64,000 nt of DNA from Nocardia mikamii NBRC 108933 (GCF_001613505.1 NZ_BDCM01000001.1:45255-109254); one strand, 5' to 3'. Positions 35,950 through 44,730 are shown, counted from the stretch's first letter. Notes: a model not told the origin generated them from the sequence alone. Made by a program: numbers and translations.

Positions 35950-37115
35950 CAGCCCTGCTCCTCGGAGTCGGCGGGACGGCTCGGCGCACCGGCCACACAG
36001 GAATCGGCGAGCACCTGGTCACCGAAATCGGGCTCGAGCCTGCCGTCTTTCAGCATCAGCTCCAGCAGCGCCGCAATATTCTTCGAGTACAGCTCCGAGG
36101 CGTGCTCGGGCATCGTCGCCGGCAGATTCAGCGGCGAGCAGATCGTGACACCGTGCTTGACCGCCGTCTTACCGGGTTCGGTCAGCTCGCAGTTGCCGCC
36201 GGTCTCCCCCGCCAGGTCGACGATCACACTGCCGGGCTTCATTCCCTCCACCGCGGCGGCGGTCACCAGGCGCGGCGCGGGGCGACCCGGTACCAGCGCG
36301 GTGGTCACCACCACGTCGAAGCCCTTGATCGCATCCTCCAAAGCCTGCTGCTGCTGGGCCTTTTCGTCATCGGTCAGCTCGCGGGCGTAACCACCCTCAC
36401 CGGCCGCGTCGATGCCCAGGTCCAGCCACTGCGCGCCCACCGACCGCACCTGGTCGGCCACCTCGGGCCGCACGTCGTATCCGGTGGTGCGCGCACCGAG
36501 GCGCTTGGCGGTGGCCAGGGCCTGCAGACCGGCGACACCTACACCGAGCACCAGCACCGTCGCCGGCTTCACCGTGCCCGCGGCGGTGGTCAGCATCGGG
36601 AAGAACCGCGTCGACTCCGACGCCGCCAGCAACACCGCCTTGTATCCGGCGACATTGGCCTGCGAGGACAGGGCATCCATCACCTGCGCGCGCGAGATCC
36701 GCGGAATCGCCTCCACGGCGAAGGCGCGCACGCCCGCATCCTGTAGCGCGCCGATCTTGTTGTCCGCGTTGCGCGGAGCCAGGAATCCGATCAGCGTCTG
36801 GCCCTGCGACAGCTTGGCGATCTCCGCATCGTTGGGCGGGGCCACCTTCACCACGACCTCGGCCTGCCACGGATCACCGATCGTCGCGCCCGCGGCCTCG
36901 TAGGCTTCGTCGGGGATCAACGCCCCGACACCCGCGCCGGCCTCGACGACGACCTGTACACCCTGCTTCACCAGGCTCGGGATGATCTTCGGCACCAACG
37001 CGACGCGTCGTTCATCGGCATTGGTCTCGCGAACCACACCGACACGCGTGCAGTGCGACGCGCGACTGTCGTCGCCGGGCTGCGCGCCCTCGTTCGCGCC
37101 CTGCGTTGTCTCCAC
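35949..37115 (-). CDS. pntAA: NAD(P) transhydrogenase alpha-1 (NAD-binding) subunit
   Basis: A 388-residue soluble domain I protein related to alanine dehydrogenase: RVGVVRETNADERRVALVPK at the start, the Rossmann motif LGVGVAGLQALATAKRLGA (about 185-203), and the mobile-loop region VTTALVPGRPAPRLVTAAAV. GTG 37115 is chosen because a ribosome site AAGGAA lies eight bases upstream. It is the first gene of pntAA-pntAB-pntB, with a perfect inverted repeat 76 bases upstream. Confidence 0.95.
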   Translation of the reverse strand: METTQGANEGAQPGDDSRASHCTRVGVVRETNADERRVALVPKIIPSLVKQGVQVVVEAGAGVGALIPDEAYEAAGATIGDPWQAEVVVKVAPPNDAEIAKLSQGQTLIGFLAPRNADNKIGALQDAGVRAFAVEAIPRISRAQVMDALSSQANVAGYKAVLLAASESTRFFPMLTTAAGTVKPATVLVLGVGVAGLQALATAKRLGARTTGYDVRPEVADQVRSVGAQWLDLGIDAAGEGGYARELTDDEKAQQQQALEDAIKGFDVVVTTALVPGRPAPRLVTAAAVEGMKPGSVIVDLAGETGGNCELTEPGKTAVKHGVTICSPLNLPATMPEHASELYSKNIAALLELMLKDGRLEPDFGDQVLADSCVAGAPSRPADSEEQG

Positions 37116-37190
37116 TGGTCAACTTCCTTACTTGTGACGGCAAGCTGGCCCCCTGATGTCCAGGTGGGCCGCCTGTTGGGTCTGGCCGAG

Positions 37191-37216
37191 CGGAACTTAC
37201 TTTCCAGTAAGTTCCG
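37191..37216. promoter_or_regulatory. Perfect inverted repeat upstream of pntAA, candidate operator
   Basis: CGGAACTTACT-TTCC-AGTAAGTTCCG: 11-bp arms pair without mismatch over a 4-base spacer. It lies 76 bases before the pntAA start in the 248-base gap to the divergent HIT gene. No regulator gene adjoins, so an unlinked TetR-like protein is the likely binder. Confidence 0.65.
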
Positions 37217-37363
37217 AAATAATTCTCGCAACTGTACCCGGCAGGCCGGTGAGATTAGTTGAGATCAACGTCACACCACACCACGCCTTTTCTGTCGAAT
37301 GCCCCTTCACGCAGCACAGAAGCGGGCTATGCCGGGTGCGCCTTACGCCGTAATGTCTGCCTG

Positions 37364-37834
37364 GTGAGTGGCTGCCTCTTCTGCCGGATCGTCGCGGGCG
37401 ACGCACCGGCGACGCGGATCTACGAGGACGAGCGGGTGTACGCCTTCCTCGACATCCGGCCGATCACCCGGGGACACACCCTGGTGATTCCGAAGAGCCA
37501 CGCCGCCCACCTCGACGAACTCGACGCCGACCTGGGCGCGGATCTGTTCCGCGTGGGTCACCGCATCGCGAAGGCGTTGCGGCGCAGCGACCTCGGCGCC
37601 GACGGGGCCAACCTCGTCCTCAACGACGGTAAGGCGGCCTTCCAGACAGTGCATCACGTCCACCTGCACGTGGTGCCGCGCCGCGGTGGTGACCTGTTCA
37701 CCTTCGCTCGCGGCTTCCTGCTGCGGCGCCCGCACGATCCGGCGGCCACGGCGGCCGCGATCCGCACCGGGCTCGACCGGCTCGGCGCGGAGCCGGACCG
37801 ACTCGATCCGACCGACAGGGAGACTCGTTCATGA
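37364..37834 (+). CDS. HIT-family nucleotide hydrolase
   Basis: A 156-residue histidine-triad protein: CLFCRIVAGDAPATRIYEDE at the N terminus (zinc-type Cys pair), DIRPITRGHTLVIPKSHAAH, and the triad HHVHLHVVPRR (about 100-109). It probably hydrolyses AMP- or GMP-linked nucleotides. GTG 37364 puts the family start at the usual place; the frame is open to 37259 but not conserved. Its stop overlaps the next start as ATGA. Confidence 0.88.
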   Translation: MSGCLFCRIVAGDAPATRIYEDERVYAFLDIRPITRGHTLVIPKSHAAHLDELDADLGADLFRVGHRIAKALRRSDLGADGANLVLNDGKAAFQTVHHVHLHVVPRRGGDLFTFARGFLLRRPHDPAATAAAIRTGLDRLGAEPDRLDPTDRETRS

Positions 37835-38670
37835 GCACAGCCTCACCCGACCGCACCGAACTGACCAGTGCGCTCTCCGACCAGTGGGATGTGCTGGCGG
37901 AACTGACCGGCGGATTGGACGAGGACCGCTGGCGGCTGCCGTCACCGCTGCCGGGCTGGACGGTCTTCGATGTGCTCGCTCACGTGGTCGGCATCGAATC
38001 GATGCTGCTCGGCGAGCCGCTGCCACAGGTGGACAACGATGTCCGCGCGTTCGGCCACGTTCGCAACGACACGGGGGCGCTGAACGAGATGTGGCTGGAA
38101 TCGCTGCGGCCGCTGCGCGGTGAGCAACTGCTGCGCCGGTTCACCGAGGTGACCGTACGCCGCCGCGCCGCGCTGGCCGACGTCGACGCGGCCGCCTGGG
38201 CAGCCGACATCCAGTCGCCGATCGGGGTGGTGCCGTACGGCCGGTTCATGCGGGTGCGGTTGTTCGACTGCTGGATGCATCAGCTCGACATCACCGACGC
38301 ACTCGGCGGTGACGCGAAGGCCCTGGGTATGGACGAGGGTGGGCGGCGCGCCGAGCTCGCGCTGGACGAGATCGAACCCTTCCTCGGGCGCGTGGTGGTC
38401 AAGCGTGGCGGTGCGCCCGACGGGTCCCGGATCACGATCGAGACCACCGGCCCGGTCGCCCGCACCGTGCACATCCGCGTCGACGGACGCGCGGAAGTCG
38501 TTGCGGCCCTGGATGGTCCGGCCGATACCGTGATCCGGCTGGGGTCGAGTCTGTTCGCCCGGCTGTGCGGCGGACGCACCGCCGCGGCGGATCATCGCGA
38601 CGAGATCGAGGTCGACGGCGACCGGGAACTGGGTGAGCGGATCGCCGCGAATCTCGCGTTCACGATCTGA
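37831..38670 (+). CDS. Maleylpyruvate isomerase-family mycothiol-dependent protein
   Basis: A 279-residue protein of the DinB-like mycothiol-dependent family: N-terminal four-helix bundle with LPGWTVFDVLAHVVGIE (His near residue 51) and the second metal-ligand region FDCWMHQLDITDAL (about 148-161), followed by an SCP-like C-terminal domain. It likely conjugates or isomerises a substrate with mycothiol. ATG 37831 overlaps the HIT stop codon (ATGA). Confidence 0.82.
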   Translation: MSTASPDRTELTSALSDQWDVLAELTGGLDEDRWRLPSPLPGWTVFDVLAHVVGIESMLLGEPLPQVDNDVRAFGHVRNDTGALNEMWLESLRPLRGEQLLRRFTEVTVRRRAALADVDAAAWAADIQSPIGVVPYGRFMRVRLFDCWMHQLDITDALGGDAKALGMDEGGRRAELALDEIEPFLGRVVVKRGGAPDGSRITIETTGPVARTVHIRVDGRAEVVAALDGPADTVIRLGSSLFARLCGGRTAAADHRDEIEVDGDRELGERIAANLAFTI

Positions 38671-38676
38671 TTCGCC

Positions 38677-39327
38677 GTGCGACTCTTCCTGTCCAGCTAC
38701 CGCTTCGGCGCCCACTACGACCGGTTCGCCGAACTGGTCGGCGGCCCGGGGCCGATCGCGGTGATCCCGAACGCCTGCGACGCATGGCCGTCCGCGTGGT
38801 CCGGAGCGGTGACCAGCGATCTGGTTCCCCTGCGGCGCAGCGGATTTCGACCCGAGGTGGTCGATCTGCGCGATTACCTCGGCCGGCCCGCCGCATTGGA
38901 GCGGGTGCTGCGCGGATATCCGGCGCTCTGGGTCCGCGGCGGCAACACATTCGTCCTGCGGGCCCAATTCGCCCGCAGCGCAGCCGATCTCGTTCTGCGC
39001 GAATTGCTGGCCGAGGATGCGCTCGCCTACACCGGTTACAGCGCGGGCGCCTGCCTGCTGACGCCCGACCTGCACGGCCTGGAGGACGCCGACGATCCGG
39101 CCGAGGTGCGGGCCGCCTGCGGTATCGATCCGCGCTGGGACGGACTCGGGGTGGTGGACCGGGCGATCGTGCCGCACGTGGATTCGCCGGGCACCGATCC
39201 GGACGGGTACGGCACCCGCCTGGCCGAGCGCTTACGCGCGGCGGGTACGCCGCACTGGGCGCTGACCGACGACGATGCCGTCGTGGTCGACGGTGAACGC
39301 ACCGAGATGCTGACCGCGGGCACCTGA
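38677..39327 (+). CDS. Peptidase E-like (S51) serine peptidase
   Basis: A 216-residue protein with the class I glutamine-amidotransferase-like fold of dipeptidase E: RGGNTFVLRAQF loop and the nucleophile elbow GYSAGACL (Ser near residue 127), then HVDSPGTDPDGYG. It may cleave Asp-X dipeptides or cyanophycin-like products. GTG 38677 starts six bases after the preceding gene. The family match is good; substrate is uncertain. Confidence 0.82.
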   Translation: MRLFLSSYRFGAHYDRFAELVGGPGPIAVIPNACDAWPSAWSGAVTSDLVPLRRSGFRPEVVDLRDYLGRPAALERVLRGYPALWVRGGNTFVLRAQFARSAADLVLRELLAEDALAYTGYSAGACLLTPDLHGLEDADDPAEVRAACGIDPRWDGLGVVDRAIVPHVDSPGTDPDGYGTRLAERLRAAGTPHWALTDDDAVVVDGERTEMLTAGT

Positions 39328-39351
39328 CGCCGCACCCGTCGACCGGCGAGC

Positions 39352-39693
39352 TCATCCGAGGGTGATACCCGTTCGCTCACACCGCTTTTCGCCCCATTCG
39401 TACAGGGCGGTCAGAACCGGAACCAGGCTGCGCCCCTCGGCGGTCAGATCGTATTCCACCTGCGGCGGGACCGTGTCGAATACGGTCCGGCTGACGAGAC
39501 CGTCGGCTTCGAGCTCGCGCAACTGCTGTACCAGCATCTTCTCACTGGTCGAGGGCATGGCCCGGCGCAGGTGACCGTAACGCCGCACCCCTTCCTTCAG
39601 ATGCGCGAGGATCACCGGTTTCCACTTCCCACCGATCAGGTCGACTGTGACCTCGACCGGGCAGTAATACCGCCGTTGCGACACCGCGCTCAC
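39352..39693 (-). CDS. HxlR-family transcriptional regulator
   Basis: A 113-residue winged-helix regulator: VEVTVDLIGGKWKPVILAHL at the start and LRRAMPSTSEKMLVQQLREL recognition region, then VPPQVEYDLTAEGRSLVPVL. GTG 39693 is the start. It is divergent from the small muconolactone-isomerase-like gene at 39743; the 49-base gap has a TTAC...GTAA pair that could be its site, though weak. HxlR proteins often sense electrophiles or aldehydes. Confidence 0.87.
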   Translation of the reverse strand: MSAVSQRRYYCPVEVTVDLIGGKWKPVILAHLKEGVRRYGHLRRAMPSTSEKMLVQQLRELEADGLVSRTVFDTVPPQVEYDLTAEGRSLVPVLTALYEWGEKRCERTGITLG

Positions 39694-39742
39694 CTACTTA
39701 CCGAAAAGTGCGCCCTTGTAACACTGTAATCACCGGACTTGC

Positions 39743-40078
39743 ATGGATCTCATGAAAGTTATCGCCTTCGACCGCTTCAAACCCGGCGTCACCCTCGAGA
39801 CCATCACACCGTATCTGCCCGAGGAGGTCGCCAATGTGTGGCGCCTCTGGAAGGCCGGAATCGTCCGGGAGAACTATGCCCGCGCCGACGAATCGGGCGT
39901 GGTGATCGTCTTCGAGGTGGACAGTGTCGCGGAGGCCCGGCGTTATGTGGACGATTTCCCGTTGTCCAAGAAGGGCTTTCTGGAATGGACCTACGTCCCG
40001 GTGACCGCCCCGCTCCCGCTCGAGGCGCTGATGGACGCGTCGGTCGACACCGGCGAACCCTACGACCGGACCAGGTGA
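39743..40078 (+). CDS. Muconolactone-isomerase-like ferredoxin-fold protein
   Basis: A 111-residue protein with the dimeric alpha/beta layout of the muconolactone isomerase/YciI-like group: MKVIAFDRFKPGVTLETI, then VVIVFEVDSVAEARRYVDDF, then FLEWTYVPVTAPLPLEALM. ATG 39743 or 39752 may be the start; neither has a strong ribosome site. It is divergent from HxlR and followed three bases later by the isochorismatase-like gene, so the two are one transcription unit. Confidence 0.7.
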   Translation: MDLMKVIAFDRFKPGVTLETITPYLPEEVANVWRLWKAGIVRENYARADESGVVIVFEVDSVAEARRYVDDFPLSKKGFLEWTYVPVTAPLPLEALMDASVDTGEPYDRTR

Positions 40079-40081
40079 GCG

Positions 40082-40732
40082 GTGTATATGCAGCATGCAT
40101 TCGGTCTCGACATTCCCCGCACGGTGGCGGACGCGTGCGATCCGGCTCGGACCGCGGTGCTGATCTACGACATGCAGGTGGGCATCGTCGGTCAGATCGC
40201 CGCCGGTCAGCAGATCGTCGACGCCTGCGTCCGGCTTCGAGACATCGCTCGTGAGAACGGCTTTCGCGTGTTCTATACCCGGCACATGTCGCTGCCGCCG
40301 GCCGCTTCCGGGGTATCACAACTGCGGACGGCCATGGCGTGGCAGCGGGTGGACGATCCGGGCCGGGTGCGCTCGATGTTCCCCCAGGGCTCACCGCAGT
40401 ATCAGCTGGTTCCGGAGCTGACGCCGGGCCCGGACGAGGTGGTCTTCGACAAGATCACCATGTCGGCATTCGCGGGCACGCCCCTCGATATCGCTCTGCG
40501 CGACCTGCGCCTCGACACCGTCGTGATCGCGGGAATCGCCCTCGAGGTCGGTATCGAGCCGACGGTGCGGCACGGCATCGATCTGGGTTATCTGCCGATC
40601 ATGGTGACCGACGCCTGTGGGGCCGGACATCCCGATGCGGCCGAGCGGTCCTATGCCGCAATGGATTTCGCCGGTGGGTCGCTCACCACCGATCTCGCCG
40701 GCCTCGAAAAGGAGATGGCCGCGCGCCGGTAG
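40082..40732 (+). CDS. Isochorismatase-like hydrolase lacking the catalytic Cys
   Basis: A 216-residue isochorismatase-superfamily protein. Asp30 (VLIYDMQ) and Lys124 (VFDKITMSAF) of the usual Asp-Lys-Cys triad are present, but the nucleophile position reads VGIEPTVRHG with Gly157 where amidase members have Cys. True isochorismatases also have Gly there, so this may be a vinyl-ether hydrolase rather than an amidase. GTG 40082 or ATG 40088 is the start. It follows the muconolactone-isomerase-like gene and is probably under HxlR control. Confidence 0.82.
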   Translation: MYMQHAFGLDIPRTVADACDPARTAVLIYDMQVGIVGQIAAGQQIVDACVRLRDIARENGFRVFYTRHMSLPPAASGVSQLRTAMAWQRVDDPGRVRSMFPQGSPQYQLVPELTPGPDEVVFDKITMSAFAGTPLDIALRDLRLDTVVIAGIALEVGIEPTVRHGIDLGYLPIMVTDACGAGHPDAAERSYAAMDFAGGSLTTDLAGLEKEMAARR

Positions 40733-40744
40733 CGAGCGTTCGGC

Positions 40745-41332
40745 TCAGCCCTCCTCGCGCGGCGCCACGATCCGGCGCGCGGCGTCGCGCACCCAGTTGC
40801 GCAGCTCCGCCGGGTCGTCGGGGCCGCCGACGACGAACCGCCGCGACTGCGGGAGCGCCTGCTGATAGTTGATCAGTCCGGTGAGCAGGGTCAGCAGGTA
40901 TCCCGGCGGCATATCGTCGCGCAGCAGTCCCCGTCGTTGCGCGGCCTCGACCTTCTCGATCTTGTCCCGGTAGCGGCGCGCGCGGGCCTCGCCGGCGGTG
41001 ACCTGATCCGGCGCCAGTTCCAGCGCCTCCCACATCTGCAGCCGGAGGAATTCCGGATGCTCGCGGTGGTAGGCGATATGGGCGTCCACCCAGGCGTCGA
41101 TATCGTCGATATCGGTCGAGACCGCCGCGGCCACATCGATCATCGCCTTCTCGAGCACCTGCTCGAACAGTTGCTGTTTGTCGCCGAAGTAGGCGTAGAT
41201 CAGCTGCTTGTTGGCCTTGGCATTGCGGGCGATGCGATCCACGCGGGCACCGGCGATCCCGTGGGCGGCGAACTCCTCGGTCGCCGCCTCGAAGATGCGG
41301 GCCTTGGTGGCGTCGGGATCGCGCGGGGGCAT
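40745..41332 (-). CDS. TetR-family regulator of efflux pump
   Basis: A 195-residue TetR repressor: ARIFEAATEEFAAHGIAGAR and IARNAKANKQLIYAYFGDKQ helix-turn-helix, then a TetR_C-type ligand domain. ATG 41332 is preferred; the open frame to GTG 41365 would put the operator palindrome inside the gene. It is divergent from an MFS exporter with two related palindromes between them, the pattern of a drug-responsive pump repressor. Confidence 0.85.
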   Translation of the reverse strand: MPPRDPDATKARIFEAATEEFAAHGIAGARVDRIARNAKANKQLIYAYFGDKQQLFEQVLEKAMIDVAAAVSTDIDDIDAWVDAHIAYHREHPEFLRLQMWEALELAPDQVTAGEARARRYRDKIEKVEAAQRRGLLRDDMPPGYLLTLLTGLINYQQALPQSRRFVVGGPDDPAELRNWVRDAARRIVAPREEG

Positions 41333-41347
41333 GTCATCGATGCTAAC

Positions 41348-41361
41348 CAACCAATTGGTTG
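41348..41361. promoter_or_regulatory. Operator palindrome 1 for the efflux TetR
   Basis: CAACCAATTGGTTG, a perfect 14-bp palindrome 16 bases before the TetR start. It is preceded by TAACCAACC, the same nine bases that begin the second operator. Confidence 0.65.
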
Positions 41362-41390
41362 ACACGACGTCGCGGGCGCTGGAATAGTTC

Positions 41391-41408
41391 TAACCAACCG
41401 GTTAGTTA
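41391..41408. promoter_or_regulatory. Operator palindrome 2 for the efflux TetR
   Basis: TAACCAACCGGTTAGTTA, an 18-bp palindrome with one mismatched pair, 43 bases from the first copy (41348) and 82 bases before the MFS start. Confidence 0.65.
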
Positions 41409-41489
41409 CATCCCTCGCGGAGACCGATCCGCATCCCGTGGCGCAGCGCGGCGCCGCCGACACTCTCGACCGATTCCGGGGAGTCCGAT

Positions 41490-42953
41490 ATGTCCACCCT
41501 CGAAACCCCTACCGCCCCACCGCTTCTGCGCACACCACCGGCCGACGTCGTGCCCTACCCGGCTCGCTGGCGGGTCCTGCCGGTGGTGCTGAGCGCCATG
41601 TTCATGGCGATGTTCGACTGGTTCGTCGTCAATGTCGCCGCCTCCTCGCTGCAACACGACCTGAACGCCGGCGAAGCGGCGCTCGAACTGATCGTCGGGG
41701 GCTACGGCTTCGCCTACGCCTCGGGCCTCATCACGGGCGGCCGGCTCGGCGACCTGTTCGGCCACCGGCGCCTGTTCGTGATCGGCATGCTGGCCTTCAC
41801 GGTGGCGTCGCTGCTGTGCGGCCTCGCGACCGACGCCTGGACGCTGGTCGGGGCCCGAGTGCTGCAGGGCGGCACCGCGGCGCTGATGGTGCCGCAGATG
41901 CTGGCGCTGATCAACACCCTGTTCCCGCCGCTCGAGCGGCCGCGGGCGATGGCCGCGTTCGGCGCCACCATCGGCCTCGGCGCGGTCGCGGGCCAGGTGC
42001 TCGGCGGCATCCTGCTCGACGCCGATCTGTTCGGCTGGGGCTGGCGGACCATCTTCTACATCAACGTGCCGATCGGGCTGGTCGCGGCCGCCCTGGCCGC
42101 ACGCTGGCTCCCCCGCACCGGCAGCACCCGCCGGGCACGGCTGGATCCCGTCGGCGCCGTGGGCATTTCCGCAGCGCTGGCCCTGCTGCTGATCCCGATC
42201 ACACTGGGCCGGCCGGAGGGCTGGCCGCTGTGGACCTGGGTGTCGATGGCGGCCGCGGCGCCGGTGCTGCTGGCGACACTGCGCTACGAGAACCGGCTGG
42301 CACGCCGGGGCGGGGAACCGGTCCTCGACACCGCCATGGTCCGCGAACGCGGCTTCAGTCTCGGTCTGGTGATCGCGGGCGGTTATCTGACCTTCTTCGC
42401 CGGCTTCATGCTCTGCCTGACGCTGATGCTGCAGGGCGGACTCGGATTGTCGCCGCTGCGTGCGGGTTTGGCGTTCGCGCCGCTGGGACTGTGCTTCGCG
42501 GGCAGTTCACTGTTCCTCGCGCCGCGCGTCGCCGGCCGCTTCGGCAACCGGGTCATGGTGATCGGAACCTGCACCAGCCTGACCGGTCTGGGAATCACCC
42601 TGGCGGTGCTGGCCGGCATGGGCACACAGGTGAGCGCCCTCGCGCTGATTCCCGGCATGATGATCGTCGGCCTCGGCAACGGTATGACCATCCCCTCGGT
42701 CGTCTCGGCCGTGCTGTCCTCGGGTATTCCCGCACCGCAGGCCGGGATGGCGGCCGGCGTGCTCACCACCGCGCAGCAGTTCGGAAATGCCATCGGCGCA
42801 ACGGTTCTCGGCGTCATCTTCTTCTCGGCGCTGGGCGCGGCACACACCACCGGCAGCTATGTGACCGCCATGGAGATGGCCGCGGTGGCCGGGATCGTGG
42901 TCCTCGGGGTGGTGCTCGCCGCCGCGCTGGCGCTGCCGCGACGAACCCGTTGA
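41490..42953 (+). CDS. MFS drug-efflux transporter (EmrB/QacA type)
   Basis: A 487-residue transporter with about 14 hydrophobic segments; motif A LGDLFGHRRLFVIGM, motif C region GATIGLGAVAGQVLGGILLD. ATG 41490 follows GGGGAG. Likely exports cationic or lipophilic drugs, repressed by the divergent TetR. It shares family but not close sequence with the pump at 31673. Confidence 0.88.
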   Translation: MSTLETPTAPPLLRTPPADVVPYPARWRVLPVVLSAMFMAMFDWFVVNVAASSLQHDLNAGEAALELIVGGYGFAYASGLITGGRLGDLFGHRRLFVIGMLAFTVASLLCGLATDAWTLVGARVLQGGTAALMVPQMLALINTLFPPLERPRAMAAFGATIGLGAVAGQVLGGILLDADLFGWGWRTIFYINVPIGLVAAALAARWLPRTGSTRRARLDPVGAVGISAALALLLIPITLGRPEGWPLWTWVSMAAAAPVLLATLRYENRLARRGGEPVLDTAMVRERGFSLGLVIAGGYLTFFAGFMLCLTLMLQGGLGLSPLRAGLAFAPLGLCFAGSSLFLAPRVAGRFGNRVMVIGTCTSLTGLGITLAVLAGMGTQVSALALIPGMMIVGLGNGMTIPSVVSAVLSSGIPAPQAGMAAGVLTTAQQFGNAIGATVLGVIFFSALGAAHTTGSYVTAMEMAAVAGIVVLGVVLAAALALPRRTR

Positions 42954-43000
42954 TCCGCTCGATGCTCCCGGTCGCACGACCGGGGGCATCGCCATAGCGG

Positions 43001-43321
43001 TTACAGGTAGAGGCCGGTGCCGTGTTCGGGCCGCTCGCTGGCGACCGCGTGCAGATCGCGTTCGCGCAGCACCAGGTAGGCCTGGCCCTGCACCTCCACC
43101 TCGAACTGATCCTCGGCGCTGAACAGCACGCGGTCGCCGACACCCACGCTGCGCACGTGCGACCCGACCCCGCTGACCTCACCCCAGGTCAGCCGCTTGG
43201 CCACCTGCGCGGTGGCGGGAATCAGAATGCCGCCGCTGCTGCGTCGTTCGCCCTCCTCCGGGGAGACACGAACCATGATCCGGTCGTGGAGCATCTGGAT
43301 CTCGAGCTTGGCATCGGACAC
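43001..43321 (-). CDS. GroES-like (Cpn10) co-chaperonin family protein
   Basis: A 106-residue Cpn10-fold protein: LEIQMLHDRIMVRVSPEEGE, then RRSSGGILIPATAQVAKRLT (roof/mobile-loop region), GDRVLFSAEDQFEV, and a final LVLRERDLHAV. No GroEL gene adjoins, so this is probably a GroES paralogue rather than the housekeeping copy. GTG 43321 is the preferred start; it is divergent from the FAD oxidase gene 50 bases away. Many actinobacteria keep such an extra copy; its partner is unknown. Confidence 0.75.
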   Translation of the reverse strand: MSDAKLEIQMLHDRIMVRVSPEEGERRSSGGILIPATAQVAKRLTWGEVSGVGSHVRSVGVGDRVLFSAEDQFEVEVQGQAYLVLRERDLHAVASERPEHGTGLYL

Positions 43322-43371
43322 CGCGGCAGTGTACTGCGCACGGATCCCGTGCAAGCACGTAGGTTCGGGGT

Positions 43372-44730
43372 GTGGACATCGCAACACTCGCAGACCGGCT
43401 CCCCGACGGCACGGTCGTCACCGATCCCGACATCCTCGCCGGGTACCGCCACGACCGCGCGCTCGATCCACATGCCGGGATGCCGGTGGCGCTGGTGCGG
43501 CCGCGGACCACCGAGCAGGTCGCGACCGTGGTCGGCTGGGCACACGAACATCGGGTTCCGCTCGTGCCGCGCGGCGCCGGAACCGGACTCTCCGGCGGCG
43601 CGACCGCGCAGGACGGCGCCCTGCTGGTGAGCACCGAGCGGATGCGCGAGATCACGGTCGATCCGGTCACCCGCACCGCCGTGACCCAGCCCGGACTGCT
43701 GAACGCGGAGGTCAAACGGGCCGCCGCCGAACACGGACTGTGGTACCCGCCGGATCCGTCGTCGTTCGAGATCTGCTCGATCGGTGGCAACGCCGCCACC
43801 AACGCGGGTGGGTTGTGCTGCGTGAAATACGGCGTCACCACCGACTACATCCTGGGTATGGAAGTGGTGCTCGCCGACGGCACGGTGGTGCGGCTGGGCG
43901 GGCCGCGGCTCAAGGATTCCGCCGGGCTGTCGCTGACCAAACTGTTCGTCGGCAGCGAGGGCACCCTCGGCATCATCACCGAACTGACACTGCGCCTGCT
44001 GCCCGCGCAGCCGCAGCAGAGCACCGTGGTCGCCACGTTCTCCACCCTCACCGCGGCCACGGCGGCGATCGAGGCGGTCGCGGCCCGGCTGCGTCCCTCG
44101 ATGCTGGAATTCATGGACTCGGTGGCGATCAACGCGGTCGAGGACGAAATGCGGATGGGACTCGATCGCGAGGCCGCCGCCATGCTGGTGGCCCGCTCCG
44201 ACGCCCCCGGCGAATTCCGCGCGCGAGAGGCCGCGATCATCGCCGAGGCCTGCGAAAGCGCCGGAGCCGCCGAGGTTTTCCGGACCGAAGACCCGGAGGA
44301 GGGTGAAGCGTTCTGCGCCGCACGACGATTCGCGATACCCGCGGTGGAACGAAAGGGCCCGCTCCTGCTCGAGGACGTCGGCGTGCCGCTGCCACGCCTG
44401 GGCGACCTGGTCACGGGGATCGCCGAGATCGCCGAGCGGCGCGAGGTGCTGATCTCGGTGATCGCGCACGCCGGTGACGGCAACACCCACCCGCTGATCG
44501 TCTACAACCCCGCCGATGCGGACGAGACCGCGCGCGCCCATCAGGCCTTCGGCGAGATCATGGACCTGGCCATCGCGCTGGGCGGCACGATCACCGGTGA
44601 GCACGGGGTCGGGCGGTTGAAGAAGGCGTGGCTGCCCGATCAGGTCGGTCCGGAGGTGATGGATCTGACCCGGCGTATCAAGGAGGCCCTGGACCCGCAC
44701 GGCATTCTCAATCCGGGCGCCGTGCTCTGA
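43372..44730 (+). CDS. FAD-linked oxidase (glycolate oxidase GlcD / D-lactate dehydrogenase-like)
   Basis: A 452-residue flavoprotein with N-terminal FAD-binding domain (VVGWAHEHRVPLVPRGAGTG; SIGGNAATNAGGLCCVKYGV) and C-terminal FAD-oxidase domain (IAHAGDGNTHPLIVYN; GTITGEHGVGRLKKAWL with the conserved His near residue 410). It oxidises a 2-hydroxyacid, probably D-lactate or glycolate. GTG 43372 starts the conserved region. The 111-base gap to the next gene has no clear terminator. Confidence 0.88.
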   Translation: MDIATLADRLPDGTVVTDPDILAGYRHDRALDPHAGMPVALVRPRTTEQVATVVGWAHEHRVPLVPRGAGTGLSGGATAQDGALLVSTERMREITVDPVTRTAVTQPGLLNAEVKRAAAEHGLWYPPDPSSFEICSIGGNAATNAGGLCCVKYGVTTDYILGMEVVLADGTVVRLGGPRLKDSAGLSLTKLFVGSEGTLGIITELTLRLLPAQPQQSTVVATFSTLTAATAAIEAVAARLRPSMLEFMDSVAINAVEDEMRMGLDREAAAMLVARSDAPGEFRAREAAIIAEACESAGAAEVFRTEDPEEGEAFCAARRFAIPAVERKGPLLLEDVGVPLPRLGDLVTGIAEIAERREVLISVIAHAGDGNTHPLIVYNPADADETARAHQAFGEIMDLAIALGGTITGEHGVGRLKKAWLPDQVGPEVMDLTRRIKEALDPHGILNPGAVL

